64,000 nt of DNA from UMGS1649 sp045604405 (lineage in GTDB: Bacteria > Bacillota > Clostridia > TANB77 > CAG-465). The notes beneath the pieces are model-generated. The model did not search any database. It had not been told where the DNA came from and saw nothing but the letters and a program-made list of their open reading frames with translations. The stretch covers positions 1-64,000 of the forward strand of contig JAZUNZ010000003.1 of the NCBI GenBank assembly GCA_045604405.1. Direction: 5' to 3'. Positions 9,839 to 18,452 of the stretch are shown piece by piece (position 1 is the stretch's first letter; each line of letters starts with the position of its first letter). Position numbers and translations under genes: made by a program.

Positions 9839-10915
9839 ATGAATAGAAAAATCAAAGTTGTTCAATATGGAACCGGGAAAATGTCTAAATACACAATGCG
9901 CTATGTGTATGAACACGGTGGTGAAATCGTTGGCGCCATAGACATTAACCCTAACGTAATAGGAAAAGACATTGGCGAAATTATGGAATGTGATGCAAAA
10001 GGTGTTGTAGTTTCTGCTCTATCAGATGCGGAAAAAGTTTTAAAAGAAACCTCACCAGATGTTTGTATCGTAACTACCATGAGTCTTATGTCAGATTTGC
10101 AAGATGCGCTTCTTTTATGTGCAAGGCTTGGTGTAAATGCAATTACTACTTGCGAAGAGGCTTTTTATCCACAAAATTCTTCACCTGCAATAGCTGAAGA
10201 AATAGATAGACTTGCAAAGGAAAACAACTGTACTATTACAGGTTCAGGTTACCAAGATGTGTATTGGGGCAACCTAATTACCACTCTTGCTGGTTCAAGT
10301 CATAAAATTACTATGATAAAAGGTAGCTCAAGCTATAATGTTGAAGATTATGGTATTGCTCTTGCCAAAGCACACGGCGCAGGACTAGATTTAGATACAT
10401 TTGAAAAAGAAATAGCTTCTGCAGATAAAATTTCAGATAGCGAAAGAGCCGAGATGATAAAAAAAGGTGAGTTCGCTCCATCTTACATGTGGAATGTAAA
10501 TGGTTGGCTTGTAGATAAACTTGGTCTTCATGTAACTCGTCAAACTCAAAAATGTGTTCCTACAACACATACTGAAGATATCTACTCATCTACTTTGGAT
10601 ATGACTATTCCAAAAGGAAACGCTACAGGAATGTCTGCGGTAGTTACAACTTATACTGAGGAAGGAATAATAATTGAAGCTGAATGTATTGGTAAAGTAT
10701 ATGCTTCAACAGACTATGATAAAAACGACTGGACATTACTTGGAGAGCCTAATACTAATGTTGTTATTTCAAGACCATGTACTGTTGAACTTACTTGTGC
10801 AACAATAGTTAACCGACTTCCAGATGTAATAAATGCTGAATCAGGTTATGTGCCAACATCTAGAATGCCTGTACCAACATATAGAACAAAAGATTTAAAT
10901 GAATATGTAAATTAA
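9839..10915 (+). CDS. NAD(P)-dependent 2,4-diaminopentanoate dehydrogenase-like protein
   Basis: A 358-aa dehydrogenase with an N-terminal Rossmann fold of the dihydrodipicolinate reductase type (VVQYGTGKMSKY, then VGAIDINP) and a C-terminal domain resembling 2,4-diaminopentanoate dehydrogenase (Ord) of the clostridial ornithine oxidative pathway. None of the other ornithine-degradation genes is adjacent, so the substrate is uncertain. A TATAAT at 9811-9816 and an AAGGAG site before ATG support independent expression, and a strong terminator follows. Confidence 0.65.
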   Translation: MNRKIKVVQYGTGKMSKYTMRYVYEHGGEIVGAIDINPNVIGKDIGEIMECDAKGVVVSALSDAEKVLKETSPDVCIVTTMSLMSDLQDALLLCARLGVNAITTCEEAFYPQNSSPAIAEEIDRLAKENNCTITGSGYQDVYWGNLITTLAGSSHKITMIKGSSSYNVEDYGIALAKAHGAGLDLDTFEKEIASADKISDSERAEMIKKGEFAPSYMWNVNGWLVDKLGLHVTRQTQKCVPTTHTEDIYSSTLDMTIPKGNATGMSAVVTTYTEEGIIIEAECIGKVYASTDYDKNDWTLLGEPNTNVVISRPCTVELTCATIVNRLPDVINAESGYVPTSRMPVPTYRTKDLNEYVN

Positions 10916-10952
10916 TATAATCTTAGCTTTTATTATTAAATATTATATGAGT

Positions 10953-10980
10953 AAACCAAGAGGCTGTTACCTCTTGGTTT
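10953..10980 (+). terminator. Terminator after the diaminopentanoate dehydrogenase-like gene
   Basis: Perfect 11-bp stem (10953-10963 with 10970-10980), 6-nt loop, followed by T residues, between converging genes. Confidence 0.85.
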
Positions 10981-11003
10981 TTCATTTACTTTATTATTAT
11001 TTC

Positions 11004-13157
11004 TTATGATTTAGGCTCAATTAAAGATAAAGCTACTTTTTTCTTATCTAATTTTATCTCTATAACATAACAATCTACTATATCTCCTACACTTACTACT
11101 TCAAGCGGATGTTTTATATATCTGTCTGTAAGTTTTGAAATATGTGCAAGCCCGTCATTTTTTAGTCCTATGTCTATAAACACACCAAAGTCTACAACGT
11201 TTCTTACAGTGCCTTGTAATTTCATACCAACTTTTAAATCTTCAAGTTTTAATATGTCACTTTTAAGAAGAGGTTTTTCAAAGTCATCACGTGGATCTCT
11301 ATTAGGTAATTTCAACGCCTTTATAACATCCTCTAACGTGTATCTGTCTATTTTTATTCTTTCTGCGACTTCTTCTTCATCTATATTTTCTAATGCTTCT
11401 ATAAGCTTTTTAGAGCCAATGTCTTCTATCGTCATATCTAAAGATTTTAATATTTCTTCTGCAGCCTTATAACTTTCTGGATGTATTCCTGTTCTATCCA
11501 ATGGATTTTCTCCACCTTCAATACGCATAAATCCAATTGCTTGCTCGTAGACTTTATCACTCAAAACTTTAGACTTCTTTAAGCTTTCTCTAGATAATAT
11601 CTTCCCTTTTTCATCTCTGTAGCTTAAGAATTTATCTATAGCTTTTTTGTTCATGCCAGAAACATATTTTAAAAGCTCTTGGCTGGCAGTATTTAAGTTT
11701 ACTCCAACCATATTAACTGCTTTGGATACAACAAAATCTAATGACTCATCTAATCTTTTTTCAGGCACATCATGTTGATATTGTCCTACTCCAATAGATT
11801 TCGAATCTATTTTAACTAGTTCAGATAATGGATCTTGTAATCTTCTTGCTATACTTATTGCACTTCTTTCTTCAACATGTAAATCTGGGAATTCCGCTAT
11901 TGCAAGCTTCGATGCTGAATAAACACTTGCCCCGGCCTCATTTACTATAATATACTCTACTTTTCTTTTGCTGTCCTTTATTACATCAGCGATAAATGAT
12001 TCGCTTTCTCTTGACGCTGTTCCATTTCCTATTGCTATTATATCTATATTAAACTTATCTATTAGGTTTAATACATGTAGTTTAGCTTTTAATGTTTCAT
12101 TTTTAGGTTCATGTGGATATATAACAGAAATATCTAAATATTTACCTGTTCTATCTATTACTGCAAGTTTGCAGCCCGTTCTAAATGCCGGATCTAATCC
12201 TAATACCGTCTTATCCTTCATAGGAGGTTGAAGCAGTAATTTTTCTAGATTTTTTGCAAATACTCCTATTGCAACCTCACTGCTTTTTTCAGTAAGCTCT
12301 GCACGTATTTCCCTTTCTATACTAGGTGCGATTAGTCTTTCATAACTGTCTAAAATTGCCTCTTTAACAGTATCCACTACGGAAGATTTATTATTCTTAA
12401 TACTAAACTTTTCTATATGCTTAAGTATGTCTGTGCTATCTACTAAAATAGTTACGCTTAGTACTCCTTCTTTTTCCCCCCTATTTAAAGCAAGAACTCT
12501 ATGAGGTTTAACTTGCCTTACTGGTTCAGAGTATTCATAGTACATATCATATACATTATTTTCATCCTCTGCATTTTTCTTTTTCTTGGATACTAGTTTT
12601 CCGAAATTATATGTATACTTTCTTATCCATCCCCTAAATCTACTGTTATCACTTATGCTTTCTGCTATTATATATTTAGCACCTGTTATTGCCGCCTCAA
12701 CTGTTTCTACTTTATCTGTAATAAAGTCTTTTGCTAGTTCATCTAAACTGCCTTGTACTGGAAATTCTAATATTTTATCTGCTAAAGGCTGCAATCCAAG
12801 CTTTATAGCTTCTGTTGCTTTTGTTTTTTTCTTTTCTTTAAACGGTCTATATAAATCCTCAACTTCAACTAATTTTGAAGCGTTCATTATTTCTCGTTCT
12901 AATTCTTCTGTAAGCATTCCCTTTTCATCTATTAAACGAATTACATCCTCTTTTCTTTTCAATAAGTTTATTTGATATTCATAAACTTCATTTATACTTC
13001 TTATTTGTTCCTCATCAAGCGCTCCAGTTGCTTCTTTTCTATATCTTGCTATAAAAGGAATTGTATTTCCTTGCTCTAAAAGTTCCAGCGCGCTTTTTAC
13101 TTGGCTCTGTTTTACGCCTAATTTTACTGCTATTTGTCCTACTATTTCTTCATTCAT
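11004..13157 (-). CDS. tex: Tex-type RNA-binding protein with S1 domain
   Basis: A 717-aa transcription accessory protein. The start shows the Tex N-terminal domain (TIPFIARYRKEATGALDEEQ), the middle has the YqgF/RuvC-like fold (LGLDPAFRTGCK) and tandem helix-hairpin-helix elements (GVNLNTAS, then FLSYRDEKG), and the C-terminus ends with an S1 RNA-binding domain (G-V-VDFGVFIDIGLKNDGLAH). Length is normal. A GAGG ribosome site precedes ATG. Expected to be cytoplasmic and ribosome/RNA polymerase associated; stand-alone gene here. Confidence 0.92.
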   Translation of the reverse strand: MNEEIVGQIAVKLGVKQSQVKSALELLEQGNTIPFIARYRKEATGALDEEQIRSINEVYEYQINLLKRKEDVIRLIDEKGMLTEELEREIMNASKLVEVEDLYRPFKEKKKTKATEAIKLGLQPLADKILEFPVQGSLDELAKDFITDKVETVEAAITGAKYIIAESISDNSRFRGWIRKYTYNFGKLVSKKKKNAEDENNVYDMYYEYSEPVRQVKPHRVLALNRGEKEGVLSVTILVDSTDILKHIEKFSIKNNKSSVVDTVKEAILDSYERLIAPSIEREIRAELTEKSSEVAIGVFAKNLEKLLLQPPMKDKTVLGLDPAFRTGCKLAVIDRTGKYLDISVIYPHEPKNETLKAKLHVLNLIDKFNIDIIAIGNGTASRESESFIADVIKDSKRKVEYIIVNEAGASVYSASKLAIAEFPDLHVEERSAISIARRLQDPLSELVKIDSKSIGVGQYQHDVPEKRLDESLDFVVSKAVNMVGVNLNTASQELLKYVSGMNKKAIDKFLSYRDEKGKILSRESLKKSKVLSDKVYEQAIGFMRIEGGENPLDRTGIHPESYKAAEEILKSLDMTIEDIGSKKLIEALENIDEEEVAERIKIDRYTLEDVIKALKLPNRDPRDDFEKPLLKSDILKLEDLKVGMKLQGTVRNVVDFGVFIDIGLKNDGLAHISKLTDRYIKHPLEVVSVGDIVDCYVIEIKLDKKKVALSLIEPKS

Positions 13158-13228
13158 ATATATTACCTCATTTCAAGGACAATTATATATGTAATTAGTG
13201 AATTTGTCAAACGGAGTTAACATAAGTA

Positions 13229-13257
13229 TTGCGTTTTTCCCCTCTTTATGTTATAAT
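13229..13257 (+). promoter_or_regulatory. Promoter of the 194-aa membrane protein gene
   Basis: TTGCGT (13229-13234), 17 bp, TATAAT (13252-13257). Confidence 0.6.
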
Positions 13258-13315
13258 TAATTTGTCTTTAGACAGAAATTAAAATTTAATTAAATTTTTT
13301 GGAGGATTTTTTACC

Positions 13316-13900
13316 ATGGCAAAAATATTCAGACGGACATGTTGCGTAATTTTCGCTATCATGTCATTAATGCTTCTTCTGCATTCAGCAGCGATGATTT
13401 ACGGTATAGACTACACAGACGAGTACAACGTATTTAAACGTGTCAAGTCTCTTTCAACCGTAAGTGATGTTCGCATGTATTTGCAAAACTTAAAACTTGA
13501 GTATACCGTCACAGGCAACTCTATTACTCTAAAAGAATATAAACATGTTTCTTTTTCAGTAAACAGTGATAACACTTGTAAAATAAATGCAGATGTGTAT
13601 ATGAACAACTTTGAAAGGCTTGACAATGAGGACTTGTCCGTAGCTCAAATTAATGGAATTCTTGTAAATGACAATATCTCTGAGACCATTACAATTGAAC
13701 AAGAAGACAAGATATATTCAAGGAAAAATAATCACTATTACGTATCTGATCAAAGTTATAGATTTCCTATGACAATCTCTATCTTTGTGCTTCTTGCATC
13801 TAGTATAACTTTCATGGTCGACATTATATTGTCATTAGCAAAGAGTCCCAAAGAAAAGAAGCCTAAAGAAAACCTTTCTAAACCGTTTCCGCAAAAGTAA
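13316..13900 (+). CDS. Hypothetical membrane protein, codon-atypical, in-frame CGG
   Basis: A 194-aa protein of unknown family. It has a short basic start, a transmembrane segment at about residues 9-31, an extracytoplasmic-looking middle of about 110 residues rich in beta-prone sequence, a second transmembrane segment near 150-172 and a lysine/proline-rich tail. TTGGAGG precedes the start. Codon use (CGC, CGT, GTC, ACC) differs from neighbours. Codon 7 (13334-13336) is CGG; a +1 shift there would meet a stop within four codons, so CGG must be read as sense. Bounded by its own promoter and terminator. Confidence 0.65.
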   Translation: MAKIFRRTCCVIFAIMSLMLLLHSAAMIYGIDYTDEYNVFKRVKSLSTVSDVRMYLQNLKLEYTVTGNSITLKEYKHVSFSVNSDNTCKINADVYMNNFERLDNEDLSVAQINGILVNDNISETITIEQEDKIYSRKNNHYYVSDQSYRFPMTISIFVLLASSITFMVDIILSLAKSPKEKKPKENLSKPFPQK

Positions 13901-13905
13901 ACGAA

Positions 13906-13934
13906 AAACACTTCAGATTAATTCTGAAGTGTTT
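13906..13934. terminator. Bidirectional terminator between the membrane protein gene and rplL
   Basis: Perfect 12-bp stem (13906-13917 with 13923-13934), 5-nt loop, with T tracts on both strands. Confidence 0.88.
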
Positions 13935-13957
13935 TTATTTGTATTTTTAATTAACAA

Positions 13958-14332
13958 TTAAGCAAGTTCAACTGTAGCTCCAGCTTCTGTTAAAGCTGCT
14001 TTCATTTTTTCAGCTTCTTCTTTAGCTACGTTTTCTTTGATTGTTGCTGGTGCTCCATCAACTAAATCTTTAGCTTCTTTTAGTCCTAAACCAGTTGCTT
14101 CTCTTACAGCTTTGATTACTTGTATTTTGCTAGCTCCTGCATCTTTAAGAATTACGTTGAATTCTGATTTTTCTTCAGCAGCAGCTGCTCCAGCTGTTGC
14201 TCCACCTGCTACTGCTACTACTGCTGCAGCTGCAGATACTCCAAATTTTTCTTCGATAGCTTTTACTAAGTCAGCTAATTCGATTACTGTTAATGTTTCA
14301 ATTTCAGCGATTATTTTTTCAATCTTTTCCAT
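13958..14332 (-). CDS. rplL: 50S ribosomal protein L7/L12
   Basis: A 124-aa stalk protein that recruits translation factors. The N-terminal dimerisation helix pair, an Ala/Gly-rich hinge (about residues 34-55) and the conserved C-terminal domain with GLGLKEAKDLVDGAP are all present. GGAGG lies before ATG. It follows rplJ by 33 bases under the same leader-controlled promoter. rpoB, which usually follows, is absent here. Confidence 0.97.
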   Translation of the reverse strand: MEKIEKIIAEIETLTVIELADLVKAIEEKFGVSAAAAVVAVAGGATAGAAAAEEKSEFNVILKDAGASKIQVIKAVREATGLGLKEAKDLVDGAPATIKENVAKEEAEKMKAALTEAGATVELA

Positions 14333-14365
14333 TTTATTATCCTCCTTAAAATTTATGTTAGTCTA

Positions 14366-14875
14366 TTAGGCACTAACTTGTTCCTCATTTTTCTTTGCTA
14401 CTTGGTCAATTACTACTGCTAGGTTACGTATGTTACCGATAAGAGCAGATGCAAGTTGAGTAAGTAGAACTTCTTTTGATGGTAATTTAGCAAGTTTATT
14501 AACTTGTTCAACAGTAACTGCTTTTCCATCCATGATTCCAGCTTTAAATTTGTAGAATTCATGATCTTTTGCAAAGTCGTATGCAATCTTAGGTCCAGTT
14601 GTATATTCTTCATTTCCTATAACTACTACTGTAGGTCCTTCAAGAACATCGTCTAAACCTTCAATGTTTGCTTCTTTGCATGCAAGCTTTATTAAAGAAT
14701 TCTTAACAACCATACATTCATTTCCAGCTTCTCTATAAGCTTTTCTTAAATTCTTGTCTTCGTCAACTGTTATTCCTTTATAGTCAACAAAGAAAGTCAT
14801 TTTTGCTTTTGAAAGTTTTTCTGCTAATTCTTTAACTTGTGCTTTTTTTGCTTCTAAAACTTTTGCGCTAGGCAT
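14366..14875 (-). CDS. rplJ: 50S ribosomal protein L10
   Basis: A 169-aa stalk base protein that anchors L7/L12 dimers to 23S rRNA. The N-terminal globular domain contains TFFVDYKGITV and LRKAYREAGNEC; the C-terminal helix binds L7/L12. In Firmicutes the L10-(L7/L12)4 complex represses its own operon by binding the leader, and that leader is visible directly upstream. GGAGAG precedes ATG. Confidence 0.97.
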   Translation of the reverse strand: MPSAKVLEAKKAQVKELAEKLSKAKMTFFVDYKGITVDEDKNLRKAYREAGNECMVVKNSLIKLACKEANIEGLDDVLEGPTVVVIGNEEYTTGPKIAYDFAKDHEFYKFKAGIMDGKAVTVEQVNKLAKLPSKEVLLTQLASALIGNIRNLAVVIDQVAKKNEEQVSA

Positions 14876-14900
14876 TCTTCAATCTCTCCTTCCTTTATGT

Positions 14901-15036
14901 TTAATTAAAAATACTGTTACCCAAAGGTAACAGTATAATGTATATCTAAATCTTAAAATAAGAAAATTAACATATCTACTAATCACCTCGGTAGGATTTA
15001 CTTTTTTACCTACTGTCTTGGGTAAATTCAATTTAC
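14901..15036 (-). promoter_or_regulatory. L10 leader with attenuator hairpin
   Basis: The minus-strand leader contains the conserved L10-leader core (ACCCAAGACAGTAGGT, a loop, then AATCCTACCGAGGT, 14984-15030). It is followed by a perfect 11-bp hairpin (14911-14921 with 14926-14936) and a T run (14901-14910), an intrinsic terminator before the rplJ ribosome site. This is the arrangement expected for attenuation of rplJL by the L10-L7/L12 complex. The family (Rfam L10_leader) is known; the assignment is from visible sequence and structure. Confidence 0.88.
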
Positions 15037-15043
15037 GTTTATT

Positions 15044-15072
15044 ATTATAATATAACATTTGCATTTTGTCAA
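15044..15072 (-). promoter_or_regulatory. Consensus promoter of rplJL
   Basis: Minus strand TTGACA (15067-15072), 17 bp, TATAAT (15044-15049): perfect hexamers, as expected for a highly expressed ribosomal operon. Confidence 0.9.
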
Positions 15073-15217
15073 CATTTTATATAAAAAAAGCAAGAAAACT
15101 CTATATTTTCTTACTTCTATCTTTAAGTCAAACTCAATTTATACAATATGTTTGCAAGCCAAGAAAATTTTATCATTATTTTTTGTTAAATTTAATAAAA
15201 TATATAAGGTGAATTTT

Positions 15218-15919
15218 ATGACTATTGTTAAAAATGGTTCTAGAGGACCATTAGTAAGTTTTCTTCAATTAACATTGAAAAATTTAAATTTATATTCCGG
15301 AGAAATTGACGGAATATTTGGTACAAATACCTTAACGGCAGTAAAAACTTTTCAGACAAATAACAAACTTGTAGATGATGGAATTGTAGGAGATTCAACG
15401 TGGAACGCTCTTTTAAAATACATGGAAGTTCCAACTACAATACCATACACTTATGACATACTAATGCTTAATATATCCTCTATTGTAAGCAAGTACCCCT
15501 TTATTTCACCCGGCTCTATAGGTGATAGTGTAATGGACAAAGCCTTGCCTTATCTAAAACTTGGCAACGGGCAAAAACAGTTGCTATATGTTGCCGGCAC
15601 TCATGCTAACGAATGGATTTGTTGCCCTTTACTTATGAAATTTATAGAACAATATGCACAAGCTTATTCTAATGGCAGGAAAATATTTGATAGATTTGCT
15701 AAGGATATTTTTGATACTGCTACAATATACATTGTACCCATGTTAAATCCAGACGCTATTGATTTAGTAACTGACGTTTTAGACAAAAGTTCCAGAGAAT
15801 ATCTAAACGCAAGAAATATTGCAAACAACTTCCCCAACATTCGTTTTCCAGATGGGTGGAAAGCAAATATTGAGGGTGTGGATTTAGAAAACTTACAACC
15901 AGTTCGCAAAACCTTGTAA
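15218..15919 (+). pseudogene. M14 peptidoglycan carboxypeptidase, 5' part, interrupted
   Basis: The first part of a zinc carboxypeptidase of the gamma-D-glutamyl-meso-diaminopimelate peptidase type. A peptidoglycan-binding domain (about residues 1-70: LVSFLQLTLKNLNLYSG, then GIFGTNT) precedes an M14 domain carrying zinc ligands His and Glu in AGTHANEW. True homology ends near GVDL at about 15880; the last residues and the stop are supplied by the mobile element. Start ATG 15218 follows AAGGTG; a longer open frame from 15059 is upstream sequence. The rest of the enzyme resumes at about 25003, and the two parts together give about 373 aa. Likely role: cell wall or spore peptidoglycan turnover. 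Confidence 0.85.
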
Positions 15920-15928
15920 TTATTGATA

Positions 15929-17595
15929 TTACACAGCTTTGTGTTTTTGTTCTTCATTAATTAATTCTTCAATTTTTATAAATTCATCTAGATTTTCATT
16001 AATAGAATTTAATTTTGAAAAATTGAAATAAATGTATATGTTTTTATCTTTGTCAATTTCAATTTTATTTATTAAACGATATAAATAAATCTTATCTATT
16101 TTTTCTAACTTCAAAAATTCTTCTATTAAATTATCTAATTCTTTTTCTTCTTTTGTAGTATTTTTTGTTTCTAATCTTAGCTCTGCTTGGTTAATTTTTT
16201 GTTCTAATGCTTTCTTTTGTTCAGTTAATTTTGTTCTTTCAAAATTAAATTTTTGTGAAACTCTAATATAATCTTCTTCCTGCAGAATCCCTTTTAATTT
16301 ATCCATATACATCTTGTCTAAATTATTGTTTATTTCAAATATAGCTTTATCAATTTGCTCTATTTTATTTAAATATCCTTGTCTAATGTCAAGTGTTTTA
16401 TTTTGATATTTTTCATAAATTGAATAAAAAATTTCTTTATCTGCATATATTTGACATATCTTTTTTATGACATAAAGTATATGACTTTCAAATTTATCGT
16501 AGTTCATATTTTGAGGATAACATCCTCTTTCTTTATAGTCACTACAAACTATATATGGATGTGATTTTGCCTGTCTTTTAGAGTTCTTTTTAAGCACTAT
16601 TTGCAGTTTTCTTTTGCAATGATAACAATAAAGTAATCCCCTTAATAAGTATTCGTGTTTTAATTTGGTGTTAGCTCCTCTTTTTTCAATAATGCATTGG
16701 ACTTTTTCAAATACATCTTTATCAATAATTGGATCATGTGTGTCATTTACTCTTATGTGATTTTCTTTTTCAACAGTTCTTAATTTTTTAACTTTGTATG
16801 AAACAACTGACTTTTTATTTTGTACTGTGTTTCCGGCAATATACTTCGTTTTTTAACATACTGCATAAAGTTATTTCATTCCAATTATATCCTGTTTTGT
16901 TTTCATCTTGTATTATTCCTGTTTTTCTATAACCTGATGGAGATAAATACTTATTTGAATTTAGAAAATTCACTATATCAACACTACCATGTCCATTTAC
17001 ATACATATCAAAAATCTTTTCAACAACACTTCTTACTTGTTCATCAATAATTAGTTTGTTTTTAATAGTTGGATGTCTTTTATAACCATAAGCTGGAATG
17101 CTACACATATACTCTCCATTCTTCTGTTTTTCCTTAAAAACACTTCTAATTTTTTTAGAAATATCTTTAGCATACATATCATTCATAATTGCTTTAAAAG
17201 GAGTTATATCGTTATTTGTACTATCTATATATGTATCTATACCATCAGTTAAAGCAACATATCTAATATTGTTACTTGGAAAATATTTTTCTGTATATTC
17301 TCCTACTGTTATATAGTCCCTTCCTAATCTTGATAAGTCTTTGGTTATAACCATGTTAATAGTTCGATTTTCGATATCTTCTAACATTTTGCTAAATCCA
17401 GGTCTGTCAAAAGTTGTTCCAGATACGCCATCATCAACATATTCCTTAATTAAGGTTAAGCTGTTTTCCTTTATATATCTTTGCAAAATTTTTCTTTGAT
17501 TACCGATACTTTCGCTTTCTTGTTTGTCGCCATCTTCTCTAGATAGTCTTATATACATTCCGTACTTTAAAGTTTTGGCTTCTTAAATCCAGCAT
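15929..17595 (-). CDS. Large serine recombinase with two +1 frame breaks at CGG
   Basis: Site-specific integrase of the element. Three open segments join into about 554 aa if one C is skipped at 17562 and one at 16835. The start is ATG 17595 behind GGAGG: MLDLRSQNFKV, then CGG, then in the +1 frame GMYIRLSRED with the catalytic Ser. The resolvase domain continues (SRLGRDY), followed by the recombinase domain to NEVYC, then CGG, and in the +1 frame GNTVQNKKS, a zinc ribbon (CYHCKRK and CSDYKERGC) and a long coiled coil. Both restored joints match this family. Without recoding it would be dead; nothing else in it looks decayed. Confidence 0.85.
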
Positions 17596-17628
17596 CTGAC
17601 CTCCTATCCGTAATCATCTACTACAATA

Positions 17629-17657
17629 ATTGTAACGTGCTCAAAATAATTTTGCAA
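17629..17657 (-). promoter_or_regulatory. Promoter of the recombinase with shared spacer motif
   Basis: Minus strand TTGCAA (17652-17657), 17-bp spacer, TACAAT (17629-17634). The spacer ends TTTTGAGCACGT, nearly identical to the spacer of the promoter at 22368-22396 in the same element. Confidence 0.6.
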
Positions 17658-17670
17658 ACATTTTGAATAA

Positions 17671-17817
17671 TTACTTTGCTTTAATTTTTAAACTTTCTAT
17701 ATAATCTTTAAATATTAACCCTATTGTTTGGCTTACATCTTTTTCTTCTTCTGTAAAAAAACAATATGTATTAAATTCTAATTTATTTTCTTTTGTTTTT
17801 TTCTTAACTTCATTCAT
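17671..17817 (-). CDS. Hypothetical 48-aa protein
   Basis: A short open frame upstream of the recombinase: lysine-rich start, an aromatic middle (NTYCFFTEEEKD) and an amphipathic end. No family recognised. A GAGG lies rather far upstream (about 13 bases), so initiation is only weakly supported. It overlaps nothing else, and its downstream end adjoins the recombinase promoter. Small genes like this are frequent beside large serine recombinases. Confidence 0.4.
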   Translation of the reverse strand: MNEVKKKTKENKLEFNTYCFFTEEEKDVSQTIGLIFKDYIESLKIKAK

Positions 17818-17934
17818 AATCACATCAAATCCTCTCTGATTTTAATTTAATTTTATCTAATAACAGAATATTAAAGAAAATGGCTTGTTATGACACTTAA
17901 ATAAGTGTATTTGTCAATGTGCTTTTTAGTCCTT

Positions 17935-18365
17935 CTACTAGGTAAATGGTATTACTTTTCAAAAAACCGGAAACTTTTATAAAAATTATTTTAAAAATTT
18001 GTCTCTCTACTAGGTAATGTCATCGAGATTCAAAAAATGGGGAATTTTTTCAAAATTTTTTCAAAAAATTTATACCTCTACTAGTATAATGGTATCGTTA
18101 CAACTAAAAAGTACAAAATTTTGAAAACTTTTTTATCCCTCTACTAGATAAATGTCATGGTCAAGTATAAAAAATCCGAAATTTTTAAAAATTTTTCACT
18201 TTTTTATCCTTTCTATTGTATATAGTCCAAAACTAATCTTAAAATGTTGCGTTTTTTTTTTACTTTTTTTAATTTTTTTGTTTTCTACTAGGTAAATGCC
18301 ACCTATTAATCAAAAAGGGGTAATTTTTAAAAATATTTTTTATCCTCCTACTAGGTAAATGGCAT
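17935..18365. repeat. Seven-copy array of ~70-bp repeats with CTACTAGGTAAATGNCAT motif
   Basis: The motif begins at 17935, 18007, 18078, 18141, 18213 (degenerate), 18285 and 18348, so steps are 72, 71, 63, 72, 72 and 63 bases. Between motifs each unit is AT-rich with related text (a run of A, GGAA, then T and A runs). The motif ends in a small dyad, ATG-N-CAT. This fills the otherwise gene-free stretch between the recombinase side and the lyase gene. It looks like a reiterated protein-binding site (iteron- or operator-like). It is not a CRISPR array: motif short, unit spacing AT-rich and related between units. Confidence 0.8.
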
Positions 18366-18452
18366 AGACAAATGAAAAATGTGACAAATTTTATAAAAAA
18401 CTTCACTTTTACAAAATTATTTTTTTATGTTATTATGGTTATAGGTGATATT

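Noticed and set aside
15059..15217. N-terminal extension of the M14 gene
   Set aside because: The upstream in-frame ATG lies in the rplJ promoter and has no ribosome site; AAGGTG marks ATG 15218.
15059..15919. Left M14 fragment as an intact enzyme
   Set aside because: It lacks the third zinc-ligand His and the catalytic Glu, both of which are in the right fragment at 25.2-25.4 kb.
6213..17562. Genome-wide CGG as stop or unassigned codon
   Set aside because: Seven in-frame CGG codons in six other open frames must be read as sense for those proteins to exist, so a strict unassigned-codon model is not supported by this window alone.
17935..18365. CRISPR array
   Set aside because: Repeat core is only about 18 bp and degenerate, the intervening DNA is AT-rich and similar between units, and no cas gene is nearby.
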